NCBI RefSeq assembly: GCF_002283365.1
Contig: NZ_MQWD01000001.1
Span: forward strand, 1,731,390 to 1,795,389
Reading direction: 5' to 3'
Source of the DNA: Rubrivirga marina
Lineage (GTDB): Bacteria > Bacteroidota > Rhodothermia > Rhodothermales > Rubricoccaceae
Length of the DNA: 64,000 nucleotides
Made by a program: the position numbers and the translations under genes. The notes beneath the pieces were generated by a model that did no database searches, was not told the origin of the DNA, and worked only from the letters and a program-made list of their open reading frames with translations. This document shows, piece after piece, positions 42,040 to 51,084 of this stretch; positions within the stretch are counted from its first letter, which is position 1; every line of letters starts with the position of its first letter.

Positions 42040-45000
42040 GTGCCTTCGTCCCCCCCCGGTTTTTCCGTCGTCACAGCGCCCTGCCTTGAGCCGCTGCTCG
42101 ACCGGCTGGTGGAGACTGTCGAGGGGGATCCGCTCGACCCGCTCCAACGCGAGACGATTGTGGTCGCGCGGAACACGGGGCTCCGGACATGGCTGACGCA
42201 CGCGCTGGCGCAGCGGCTCGGGTGCGCGGCCTCTCTCGACCTCCCGGCGCCGGTTTCGCTCGTGGCGCGGCTCGCCGGCGTCTCCGGCGGCACGCAGCCC
42301 TACGAGGCCGGCCCGCTGGCCTGGCGCCTCAAGCCGGTCCTCGACGCGCTCCCCGACGAGGCCGTTTTCGAACCGCTCCGCGCCTACCTCGACAAGACCG
42401 ACGGCCAGACGATGCCGCTCGCGAAGCGACTTGCGGAGCTGTTCGACGACTACCAGGTGTACCGTCCCGACGTGCTGCGCGGGTGGGAGCGGGGCCGGGA
42501 CTCGCACTCGCAGTTCCAGCACGGCGCGTGGCAGGCGGCCCTCTGGCGGCTCCTCCGCAGCGACGGCCTCCCCGACCGCGCCTCGGCGTTCACCACCCTA
42601 GAGCGGAGGCTCGCCGAGGCCGCTCCTAACCTCTCGCTCCCGCCGCGCCTCGCCGTGTTCGGCGCGCTCCTCTTTCCGCCGGCCTACTACCGCGTTGTCG
42701 CTGGGATCGCACGGCACCGGCCGGTCACGCTCTACGCCGTCACGTCCGGCCCGCAGCCGACGACGCAGCCGCACGCGCACCCGCTCCTCCGCGCGCTCGG
42801 CACGCGGACGCGGCACTTCTGGCACGTCCTCGGCGAGCTCGGCGCCCCGCCGCCCGCGCGCCTCGGCCCCGTCCGCCTCGGCACCGAGGCGGGGGAGGCC
42901 ACGGCGCTCCAGGAGCTCCAGCGCGCGCTGGCGGACGACGAGCTGCCGGCTCCGACACCGCTTGCCGCGTCGGACCGGTCCGTCCGCGTCCACGACTGCC
43001 ATTCGCCGCGACGCGAGTTGGAGGCCCTGCGGGACGCGCTCCTTGACGCGTTCGCCGAGATGCCGGACCTCCGGCCGGCCGACGTGCTCGTGCTCCTCCC
43101 GGACCTCGACACGTACGCGCCGCTCGTCGACGCCGTGTTCGGGGCCGAGGACGCGGCCGAGGGCGCGCGGTTGCCGGTCCACGTCGTCCACCACCCGCAC
43201 GCGCCGGCGCTCCGGGTGGTCGAGGCGTTCCGCAAGGCGCTCCGGATGCACGACGGGCGCGTGACGGCCAGCGAGCTGCTCGACCTGCTCAGCTACCCCG
43301 TGGTCCGGCAGGCGGCCGGCATCCGCGAGGACGAGATCCCGCGGCTCCGGGCGTGGGTCGCCGAGGCCGGCGTCTGCTGGGGGCTGACGGGCGCGCGGAA
43401 GGCGCAGTTCGGGCTGCCGGAGGATGACCTCCACACGTGGCGGTTCGGCCTCGACCGGCTCCTCCTCGGCGTGATGACGGGGGACACGCCCAACCTCGTC
43501 CTCGGCCACGCGCCCTGCGACGCCGCCGGGCTCGACGGGGCCGACCTTCTCGGTCGGTTCTCGGAGTGGGCGGAGGCCCTGTTCTCTCGTCTCGGTGCCC
43601 TCGACCGGGAGCGCCGCCTCGCCGACTGGCCCGCACATCTCCTCCTGTTCCTCGACGCCGTCTTTACCCCGGAGGCCGACGAAGAGCTCGAGGCCGTCGT
43701 CTTCCTCCGGACCAAGATCGCCGAGATCGAGTCGCTCCACGAGCTCGCCGAGGCGGAGGCGGCCGCCGTCTCGTTCCGTGCCGTCCGCGCCCACCTCGAC
43801 GGGGCGACGGGCACGATGGAGGTCCGCGAGCCGGTCCTCACCGGACGCGTGACGTTCGCGGACCCGCTCGTGCTGCGGCACGCGCCGCACCGCGTCGTGG
43901 CAGTCCTCGGGCTCAACGACGGCGTCTGGCCGCGCCCCGAGACGCTGCCGGGCTTCGACCTGATCGCCCACGACCCGCACCCGGGCGACGCCCACCCGCG
44001 CGAGACCGAGAAGCAGCTGTTCCTCGACGCCGTCCTCGCCGCTCGGGACCGGCTCATCCTCAGCCACGTCGGGCGGAGCCAGAAGGACAACGCGCCGCGC
44101 GCGGCCAGCGTCTGCCTCGACGCCTTCCTCGACGCCGCCCGCCAGCATTGGGGCGCCGACGCCGACCGGCTGGTGGTACGCCACCGACTCCAGCCGTTCG
44201 CGGCCGACTACTTCCGCCTCGGCGCCGAGGCGGGTGGGGACGACGCTGCTCCGCTTCCCCCCAGCTATGCCTCCCAGCATCGCGTCGCGCGGGGCCGGAC
44301 CGGCGACCCCGCACCGTTCCTCGACATCCAGCGGCTTCTTCCCGACGCGGCGCCGGACGGCGACGATGTCCCGACGCTCCCGCTCGCGGAGCTGACCGCC
44401 GCGTGGACGAACCCGAGCCAGTACGTCGTCCGCCGCCGGCTCCGCGCCTCCCTCGACCTCGACGACGACGCGGTCCGCGACGACGAGCCGGTCGTGCTCG
44501 ACGGGCTGGAGCGATGGCGCATCCGGCAGGAGGTGTTGGAGGGCCTCCTCGACGGCCTCGACGACGACGCGCTCTCGGCGCGCCTCCTCCGGTGCGGCCT
44601 CTTGCCCGGCGGCGCGCCCGGCGCGGCGTGGCTCCGGCGTGCCCGTGAGGAGGCTGCGCCCATCGCCGAGGCCGTCCGGTCGTGGGGGCCGACCGAGCCT
44701 CGGGCCGTCGAGATCGAGGTCGGCGGCGTGCGGCTCGTCGGGACCGTCGCGGCGGTCGGCGAGCGGGGCGCGCTCCGGTACCGGGCCGGCTCCGTTCGAG
44801 GCAAAGACCTCGTCGGGGCGTGGGTCGATCACCTCGCGCTGGAGGCCGCGACGCCCGTCGGCTGCACGTGCACTGTGGGGCGAGACGAGGTCGTCCACTT
44901 CGGCGGCGTCCCCTCGGACGACGCGCGGACGTTCCTCGCGGCGCTCGTCAAGGGCTGGCGGTTGGTCCAGACGCGCTCGCTGCCGCTCTACGAGTACGCC

Positions 45001-45297
45001 TCGTACGCCTACGCACAGACGCTCACCGAGGGCCAGATCGGCGAGTTCGTGTCCCGCGTCCTCCGTCCGCGAGACGTCGAGTTCGAGCCCAACGGGAAGG
45101 CGATGGGCAAGGCGCGCTCGGCGTTCAGCCCGTTCAAGGGCGGCCCGACGCCGAAGCGGGGCGACGACGACGACGCGAACGTCCTGCTCGTCACGCGGGA
45201 CCGGGACCCGTTCGTCCCGGAGGAGCACTTCGCGAAGTGGGCGCTCGGCCTCTGGGCCCCGATCCTCCACCACCGCCGGAGCGGCCTCCCGTCATGA
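42040..45297 (+). CDS. recC: Exodeoxyribonuclease V subunit RecC
   Basis: RecC subunit of the RecBCD helicase-nuclease, 1085 residues, the inactivated helicase/nuclease-like subunit that scans for Chi. Recognisable stretches are VVARNTGLRTWLTHALAQRLG near the N-terminus, DDYQVYRPDVLRGWERG, the segment starting VRVHDCHSPRRELEAL, SFASGM-free central domain, VLGLNDGVWPR, RDRLILSHVGRSQKDN, and the RecC-typical 'GAWVDHLAL' and 'LYEYASYAYAQ'. It carries two copies of the dispersed palindrome, encoding RLGTEA (279-284) and RLGAEA (726-731). Start GTG at 42040. Its stop overlaps the recB ATG (ATGA). Confidence 0.92.
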   Translation: MPSSPPGFSVVTAPCLEPLLDRLVETVEGDPLDPLQRETIVVARNTGLRTWLTHALAQRLGCAASLDLPAPVSLVARLAGVSGGTQPYEAGPLAWRLKPVLDALPDEAVFEPLRAYLDKTDGQTMPLAKRLAELFDDYQVYRPDVLRGWERGRDSHSQFQHGAWQAALWRLLRSDGLPDRASAFTTLERRLAEAAPNLSLPPRLAVFGALLFPPAYYRVVAGIARHRPVTLYAVTSGPQPTTQPHAHPLLRALGTRTRHFWHVLGELGAPPPARLGPVRLGTEAGEATALQELQRALADDELPAPTPLAASDRSVRVHDCHSPRRELEALRDALLDAFAEMPDLRPADVLVLLPDLDTYAPLVDAVFGAEDAAEGARLPVHVVHHPHAPALRVVEAFRKALRMHDGRVTASELLDLLSYPVVRQAAGIREDEIPRLRAWVAEAGVCWGLTGARKAQFGLPEDDLHTWRFGLDRLLLGVMTGDTPNLVLGHAPCDAAGLDGADLLGRFSEWAEALFSRLGALDRERRLADWPAHLLLFLDAVFTPEADEELEAVVFLRTKIAEIESLHELAEAEAAAVSFRAVRAHLDGATGTMEVREPVLTGRVTFADPLVLRHAPHRVVAVLGLNDGVWPRPETLPGFDLIAHDPHPGDAHPRETEKQLFLDAVLAARDRLILSHVGRSQKDNAPRAASVCLDAFLDAARQHWGADADRLVVRHRLQPFAADYFRLGAEAGGDDAAPLPPSYASQHRVARGRTGDPAPFLDIQRLLPDAAPDGDDVPTLPLAELTAAWTNPSQYVVRRRLRASLDLDDDAVRDDEPVVLDGLERWRIRQEVLEGLLDGLDDDALSARLLRCGLLPGGAPGAAWLRRAREEAAPIAEAVRSWGPTEPRAVEIEVGGVRLVGTVAAVGERGALRYRAGSVRGKDLVGAWVDHLALEAATPVGCTCTVGRDEVVHFGGVPSDDARTFLAALVKGWRLVQTRSLPLYEYASYAYAQTLTEGQIGEFVSRVLRPRDVEFEPNGKAMGKARSAFSPFKGGPTPKRGDDDDANVLLVTRDRDPFVPEEHFAKWALGLWAPILHHRRSGLPS
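42873..42892. repeat. Palindromic element copy 11 (inside recC, first)
   Basis: CCGCCTCGG CA CCGAGGCGG, perfect 9-bp arms, encoding RLGTEA at residues 279-284 of RecC. Confidence 0.85.
44214..44233. repeat. Palindromic element copy 12 (inside recC, second)
   Basis: CCGCCTCGGCGCCGAGGCGG, perfect 20-nt palindrome, encoding RLGAEA at residues 726-731 of RecC, followed by a flexible GGDDAAPLPP segment. Confidence 0.88.
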
Positions 45298-48200
45298 GCC
45301 AGGGCTTCCTGTTCGACGATGACCCGTCCGACGCGCCCGTCCGACTCGGCGAGCCGGCCGGAGGGGACGGCGCCGCGTCGGCCCCGCCCGATGACGTCCC
45401 GAGGCGGGCCGAGGCGGTCCCGCCCTTCGAGTACTGGGCGACGCCCGTCGAGCCCGGTCGCACACTGGTCGAGGCCAGTGCCGGGACCGGCAAGACGTTC
45501 GCCATCGCCGGCCTCGTCCTCCGCCTCGTCCTCGAGGGCGAGTGGCTAGGGGAGGCGCCCGACCTCCGCCGTCTCCTCGTCGTCACGTTCACGAAGGCGG
45601 CGACGGAGGAACTCCGCACGCGCATCCGCGCCGCGCTCCGCGCCGCGCTCGCCGTCGCTCGCGGCCATGCCGAACCGGACGACCTGACGCGCCCGCTCGA
45701 ACCGCTCCTCACGCGCCCCGACGCGCCCGGTCGCCTCCTCGCCGCACTCGACCGCGTCGACGAGGCCGGCATCTTCACCATCCACGGGTTCTGCAAGCGG
45801 GTTCTCCAGCAGGCCGCCTTTGAGAGTGGGACGCCCTTCGACATGGAGTTCGTGGAGGACGCCGACTCCGACGCGCTCCGCACCCGCGCCGCCGCCGACG
45901 CGTGGGCCCGGCTCGTCCACGGCGACCCGCTCCTGACGGCCACGGCGCTCCATTTTAGCCGGCCGGGCAAAGACCCGCTCGCGACCAAGACCGCGCTCCC
46001 GGCCGGCCGCACGCCCGACGCCCTCAAGAAGTACCACGCCGACACGGCCGACTTCCCGAGTGTCCGGATCGTGCCCGGGTCGCTCGGCCTCGGGGACGCC
46101 GTCGAGCGGCTCCGGACCGCGCAGGCCGCGCTCGCCGCCGTTTGGGACGCCGACGCAGCCCGCGACGCGCTCGACGGGATCGATTGGAACAAGGCAGCTC
46201 CGCTCGGTGGATCAGACGCTGACCGGCTTCTCGCCAGCGTCGGCGCGTTCGCGCGGGGCGACGACCCAGACGGTCTCGGCGCCGCGCTGGCCTGCGCGCC
46301 AGACGCCATCGGCGCGGCGGCGACCACGCGGAGCACCGCGCAGAAGGAGGCTGTCGCCGAGGCGAAGCAGTACGCGGGCTTCCAAGCGTGCGCCGAGGTG
46401 GCCGAGGCCGCGAACGCGCTGGACCTCGCCTTCGTCCGCGCGTTCGTCCTCGAGGTCGACGAGCGGATCCGCGCTATCAAAGAGCGCCGTGGCCAGCTCA
46501 CCTTCGCCGACCTCATCACGCGACTCCACGACGCGCTCGCCGACCCGGCGACGGGGCCGACGCTCGCGCAGGGCATCCGGGGCCAGTTCTCCGTCGCCCT
46601 CATCGACGAGTTCCAGGACACCGACCCGCTTCAGTACGCCATCTTCCGGACGGCCTTCGAGGGGCGGCCGCTGTACTTCGTCGGCGACCCGAAGCAGGCC
46701 ATCTACGCCTTCCGCGGGGCCGACGTCCACGCCTACCTCGGCGCGCAGCGCGAGGCCGACCGCCGGTTCACGCTCGGGACCAACTGGCGGAGCACGGCCG
46801 GTCTGGTGGAGGCCGTCAACCGCGTGTTCGAAGGGCCGGAGCGGGCGTTCCTGTTCGACGGCATCCCCTTTCGGCGCGTCGCTTCTTCGCCAGCGAAGAA
46901 GGAGTCGACGCTGGTCGACGGCGACCTCCCGCCGTTCGTCTGGTGGGAGACGCCGACGACCGACAAGGGGAAGGCGCTCGGGAAGGGGGCGCTCAACGAG
47001 GCCATCCCGCCGCTCGTCGCCGCCGAGATCGCGCGGCTGCTCGGGTCCGCCCGCCTCGGCGGCCGCCCGGTCCGGGAGGCCGACATCGCCGTGCTCGTCC
47101 CGACGCGCTACGAGGCGGCTGACGTGCTCGCGGCGCTTCAGAGGCTCCGGATCCCGGCCGTCGTCTCGCGGGCGAACGACGTGCGCGAGAGCGTGGTGAT
47201 GGCGGAGGTCGAGTTCGTCCTCCGCGCCGTCCTCCGCCCCGACGATGAACGGGCCCGCCGCGCGGCCCTCGCGACGGAGCTCTGGGGCTGGACGGCCCAC
47301 GACATCGCCGCCCTCGACGCCGATCCGGACCGCGAGGCCCGGATCGCGGCCGGCCTCCGCGACGCTCAGCGCCTCTGGCGGAGGAGCGGCGTGCTCGGCG
47401 TGCTCGTGGCGTTCCAAGAGCGAGAGGGTGTCCTCGAACGGCTCCTCGCGCGGCCGGACGGCGAGCGCCGCGTGACCGACCTGCGCCACGCCGCCGAACT
47501 GCTCCACGAGGTTGAGACGGCCGGCGCCAAGTCGCCCGAGGACCTGATGCACTGGCTCCGGAACCGGGCCGACCAGGCGCTCCCCTCGCGCGAGATGAAG
47601 GAGCTCCGGCTCGAGCGCGATGCCGACGCCGTCACCATCACGACGCACCACAACTCGAAGGGGCTTGAGTACGAGATCGTGTTCGCGCCCTACCTGTGGT
47701 CGCTCAGCGAGCGCGACTACAAGCTCCAGACGCCCGCCCTCGCCCGGACGCCCGACGGCGTCGTCTACGACCTCGGCTCCGACGACCTCGTCGCCCACGA
47801 CAAACTCCGCCAAGCCGACGCCCTCGCCGAGGCCGTCCGCAAGGCGTACGTCGTGCTGACGCGGGCGCGCGAGCGGTGCTACGTGGTCTGGGGTGAGGCC
47901 GGCTACGGTCAGTGGCGGCTCGACCACCGTTCGGCCCTCGGCTACCTCCTCGCCGGGCACGCCGCACCGGCCGGCGATCTCGTCTCCTACGTCGACGCCG
48001 CGCGCGCCGAGGCCGCCAACGTCCGCGACTGGGCGGCCGTCGTCCGCGACCTCGACCCGGAGGGACGGGTGATGCGGGTCGTCGAGCCGCCGACGCCCGC
48101 CTCGACAGACGCGCGGACCGAGGCGGCCGACGAGATCGCCTCGGCGGGCGGGGCCGCGGTCCTCCCTGACCACGCGCGCGACCGGATCGGGTCGCCGTGG

Positions 48201-49112
48201 ACGCGCGCCTCCTTCACGGCGTGGACCTCGGGCCATGCCGGGGCGCTGGCGGCCTCGGACGAGCCCGGGACGGCCGAGGCGCGGACCGAGGCCGAGCCGG
48301 TCGGCATCCATGCGTTCGCGGCGGGCGCCGGGCCGGGCACCTGCCTCCACGAGATCCTCCAGCACGCGCACTGGGGCGACGACCAGAGGGCGCAGGAGGC
48401 CAACCGGGAGACCGTCGCGAAGCATCTGCGCCAGCACGGGCTCGACCGTCCACGCGCCCACCGGATCCGCCTCGACGCCGCGGCCGAGGTTGAGGCCCTG
48501 GTCGAGCGCGTCGCGACGGCCCCGCTCTTCGGCGCCGGCCGGCTCCGAACCTGCGAGGCCGACGACCTCGTGGCCGAGTGGGACTTCACGGTGCCGCTTG
48601 CGCCCGTCGCCCCGGCGCACCTCGCGGCCGCCTTCCGTGAGCACGGCCAGGAGCCTTTCGCCGCGGCCTACGCCGACGACCTCGCGCGCCTCTCCGCCGA
48701 CGCCGTTGACGGCTACCTCACGGGCTCGGCCGACCTCGTGGCCCGCGTCGACGGCCGCTGGTGGATTGTCGACTGGAAGAGTAACCGGCTGGGCACGGAT
48801 GCGTCGGCGTACACGTCGGAGGCGCTTGCCGTCACGATGCGCGAGCACCACTACGGCCTCCAACTCCACCTCTACACGCTCGGCCTCCACCGCTTCCTGC
48901 GGTCTCGGCTCGGTGCGGCCTACGCCTACGACGATCTCATGGGCGGCGCGACGTACGCCTTCCTGCGAGGGCTGTCGGCGCCCGACTCCGCCCGCCTCGG
49001 CGCCGAGGCGGAAGGGGGAGACGAGGTGGAATCGACGGCTGGACTGTTCACCCACCGCCCGTCGGCGGCCCTCATCGACGCGCTCGACCGGCTGCTCCTG
49101 CCCGATGCGTAG
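45294..49112 (+). CDS. recB: Exodeoxyribonuclease V subunit RecB (helicase-nuclease)
   Basis: RecB subunit, 1272 residues, a 3'-5' SF1A helicase with a C-terminal nuclease. Walker A is ASAGTGKT (61-68). Other helicase motifs are FTIHGFCKRVLQ, ALIDEFQDTDPLQ, FVGDPKQAIYAFRGAD, LGTNWRS and TTHHNSKGLEYEIVF. The nuclease motif is DLVARVDGRWWIVDWKSN, with Asp1147, Asp1160 and Lys1162 in place of the E. coli catalytic residues. A palindrome copy encodes RLGAEA (1234-1239) after the nuclease core. It overlaps recC by 4 nt and recD by 8 nt. Confidence 0.95.
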   Translation: MSQGFLFDDDPSDAPVRLGEPAGGDGAASAPPDDVPRRAEAVPPFEYWATPVEPGRTLVEASAGTGKTFAIAGLVLRLVLEGEWLGEAPDLRRLLVVTFTKAATEELRTRIRAALRAALAVARGHAEPDDLTRPLEPLLTRPDAPGRLLAALDRVDEAGIFTIHGFCKRVLQQAAFESGTPFDMEFVEDADSDALRTRAAADAWARLVHGDPLLTATALHFSRPGKDPLATKTALPAGRTPDALKKYHADTADFPSVRIVPGSLGLGDAVERLRTAQAALAAVWDADAARDALDGIDWNKAAPLGGSDADRLLASVGAFARGDDPDGLGAALACAPDAIGAAATTRSTAQKEAVAEAKQYAGFQACAEVAEAANALDLAFVRAFVLEVDERIRAIKERRGQLTFADLITRLHDALADPATGPTLAQGIRGQFSVALIDEFQDTDPLQYAIFRTAFEGRPLYFVGDPKQAIYAFRGADVHAYLGAQREADRRFTLGTNWRSTAGLVEAVNRVFEGPERAFLFDGIPFRRVASSPAKKESTLVDGDLPPFVWWETPTTDKGKALGKGALNEAIPPLVAAEIARLLGSARLGGRPVREADIAVLVPTRYEAADVLAALQRLRIPAVVSRANDVRESVVMAEVEFVLRAVLRPDDERARRAALATELWGWTAHDIAALDADPDREARIAAGLRDAQRLWRRSGVLGVLVAFQEREGVLERLLARPDGERRVTDLRHAAELLHEVETAGAKSPEDLMHWLRNRADQALPSREMKELRLERDADAVTITTHHNSKGLEYEIVFAPYLWSLSERDYKLQTPALARTPDGVVYDLGSDDLVAHDKLRQADALAEAVRKAYVVLTRARERCYVVWGEAGYGQWRLDHRSALGYLLAGHAAPAGDLVSYVDAARAEAANVRDWAAVVRDLDPEGRVMRVVEPPTPASTDARTEAADEIASAGGAAVLPDHARDRIGSPWTRASFTAWTSGHAGALAASDEPGTAEARTEAEPVGIHAFAAGAGPGTCLHEILQHAHWGDDQRAQEANRETVAKHLRQHGLDRPRAHRIRLDAAAEVEALVERVATAPLFGAGRLRTCEADDLVAEWDFTVPLAPVAPAHLAAAFREHGQEPFAAAYADDLARLSADAVDGYLTGSADLVARVDGRWWIVDWKSNRLGTDASAYTSEALAVTMREHHYGLQLHLYTLGLHRFLRSRLGAAYAYDDLMGGATYAFLRGLSAPDSARLGAEAEGGDEVESTAGLFTHRPSAALIDALDRLLLPDA
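48992..49011. repeat. Palindromic element copy 13 (inside recB)
   Basis: CCGCCTCGGCGCCGAGGCGG, perfect palindrome, encoding RLGAEA at residues 1234-1239 of RecB, followed by an acidic EGGDEVES stretch. Confidence 0.88.
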
Positions 49113-50988
49113 CCTCCCCATTCGCGTCACCGAGGCGCTCGACCGGATCGCCGAGGCCGAGGCGGCCGCGCCCGTCGACCTCGCTCTTGCCCGAGCGATC
49201 GCTGGGCTGGACGCCGAACGCGGTACGCCCGACGAGCGACGTGCCGAAACGCTCGCGCTCTCCGTCGCCCTCGTCTCGCGGGCCCGCCGCGACGGCCACA
49301 GCGCCGTCGCGCTCGCCGAACACGCCGGCCGGCCGTTCCCGGAGGACGAGCACGCCCGCGCCGTCTTCCGCCGCCTCCCGTCGTTCCCCGACCTCAACAC
49401 GTGGCACGCGCACCTCGACGCGAGCCCGGCCGCGGGCGGCGCCGAGGCGGCCTGCCCGCTCGTATTCACACGAGACGCCGACGGCGGCAACGTCGCGATG
49501 CGTCGCTTCGTCGACGCCGAGCGCCGCGTGGCCGACGCCGTCCACACCCGCTTGGGGACGGTAACCGAGGAAGTCACGCCGGACGTTCGGGAAGCGTTCG
49601 GCCGGCTGTTCCTACCCCGCGCCGACGGTGGGCTGGATCGCCAGGCGCTCGCCGCGGTCGCCGCGCTCCGCCAGCGCGTCTTGTTCGTCGCCGGCGGGCC
49701 GGGGACCGGCAAGACCTACACCGCCACGCGGATCCTCGCGCTCCTTCGCGCCGCACACCCGGGCCTCCGCATCGCCCTCGCGGCGCCGACGGGCAAGGCG
49801 GCCGCTCGCCTTACCGAGAGCTTGACGGCTGGCGCCGCTGGGTTGCCTGGCGACCTCGCCGGCGCGCCCACCGAGGCGGTCACGCTCCACCGTCTGCTCG
49901 GTGCGCACCCCGAGAGGTCCGGCTTCCGCCACCACGCCAAGAACCCGCTCGTCCACGACCTCGTGCTCGTCGACGAGGGCTCGATGGTGGACCTCCCGCT
50001 CTTCGACGCGCTCCTCGCCGCGCTGCGCCCGGAGGCCCGCCTCGTCGTCCTCGGCGACCCGGACCAGTTGCCGCCGGTCGAGGTGGGGACCGCGTTCGCC
50101 GACCTCTGCGACGCTGGTGCGGGCGACCCGCCGCCGGCCTTCACGACGTTCTGCGACGCACTCGGGCTGAGCGGCATCCCCCCTAATTCGGACGCGTCCC
50201 CACTCGCGTCGTCGGTCGTGGTGTTGACCGAAAGTCGCCGCTTTACCGCGGACTCCGACGTGGGCGTGTTCGCGGTCGCTGTCCGGGACGGCGAGGCCGA
50301 GGCGGCCCTTACGTCACTCCACGAGCGCCCCGGCCTCGGGCTCACGACGGAGAAGGTCGCGGGCCGAGCGGTGGGGTGGGCCGTGCCCTTTGCCCAGGCC
50401 GTCGTCGCTGCCGCGTCGCCGATCGAGGCGCACGCGTTGCTCGAGCGATTCCGACTGCTCGCAGCCGTCCGCCGCGGCCCACGTGGCGTCGAAGGCGCGA
50501 ACGAAGGGGTCGAGTGGGCGCTTCGGGAGAGCGGTCACGTTAGTTGGAGCCCCTACGGCGAGCGGTTCTATGGTGGCCGGCCGCTCCTCGTGACCGTCAA
50601 CGACCGTGACACCGGCCTGGCGAACGGCGATGTCGGTGTGTGCTGGCGGGACGAGGGGCAGAAGGTCGTCGTTTTTCCCGACGGGAAGTCCGTCTCGCTT
50701 CACCGGCTCCCGCCCCACGAGCCCGCATGGGCACTAACGGTCCACAAGAGCCAGGGCTCGGAGTTCGACGCCGTAGGCGTGGTGCTGCCGGAGCCGGGCA
50801 CGCGGGGCGCGGGGCTCGTCACGCGCGAGTTGCTTTACACAGCGGCGACACGAGCGAAGACGTCGGTCCACGTGTTCGGCGAGGCAGCCGAGGTCGAGTC
50901 TGCCATTCGCAAGCCGCAGCGCCGCGCATCAGGTCTTGGGGATCGCCTCCGGGCCGCCCTTTCGGCCTCGGCTCAGTCGGTGGGGTGA
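49105..50988 (+). CDS. recD: Exodeoxyribonuclease V subunit RecD (5'-3' helicase)
   Basis: RecD subunit, 627 residues, an SF1B helicase. Walker A is AGGPGTGKT with Lys203; then APTGKAAARL, LVLVDEGSMVDL (Walker B), VLGDPDQLPPVEVG, LTESRRF, VHKSQGSEFDAV and LYTAATRAK. The first 165 residues form the RecB-binding N-terminal domain. Length is close to E. coli RecD (608 aa). It shares 8 nt with the end of recB; a palindrome copy overlaps its own stop codon. Confidence 0.95.
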   Translation: MRSLPIRVTEALDRIAEAEAAAPVDLALARAIAGLDAERGTPDERRAETLALSVALVSRARRDGHSAVALAEHAGRPFPEDEHARAVFRRLPSFPDLNTWHAHLDASPAAGGAEAACPLVFTRDADGGNVAMRRFVDAERRVADAVHTRLGTVTEEVTPDVREAFGRLFLPRADGGLDRQALAAVAALRQRVLFVAGGPGTGKTYTATRILALLRAAHPGLRIALAAPTGKAAARLTESLTAGAAGLPGDLAGAPTEAVTLHRLLGAHPERSGFRHHAKNPLVHDLVLVDEGSMVDLPLFDALLAALRPEARLVVLGDPDQLPPVEVGTAFADLCDAGAGDPPPAFTTFCDALGLSGIPPNSDASPLASSVVVLTESRRFTADSDVGVFAVAVRDGEAEAALTSLHERPGLGLTTEKVAGRAVGWAVPFAQAVVAAASPIEAHALLERFRLLAAVRRGPRGVEGANEGVEWALRESGHVSWSPYGERFYGGRPLLVTVNDRDTGLANGDVGVCWRDEGQKVVVFPDGKSVSLHRLPPHEPAWALTVHKSQGSEFDAVGVVLPEPGTRGAGLVTRELLYTAATRAKTSVHVFGEAAEVESAIRKPQRRASGLGDRLRAALSASAQSVG

Positions 50989-50995
50989 CCGAGGC
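50965..50995. repeat. Palindromic element copy 14 (overlapping the recD stop)
   Basis: GCCTCGG / CCGAGGC with a 17-nt loop. The left arm is the end of the recD reading frame and the stop codon lies in the loop; likely terminator of the recCBD operon. Confidence 0.7.
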
Positions 50996-51084
50996 AGAGC
51001 GAGTCGACGAAGAGAAATGCGGCTGACGACTGGCACACGGCGCCCGGCCGCGCGGACCTTCGGGGTCCAGTCCCCCGATCCTCG

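Noticed and set aside
45375..45430. Palindrome copy near the recB start
   Set aside because: GAGGCGGGCCGAGGCGG is a direct repeat of one arm, not an inverted repeat.
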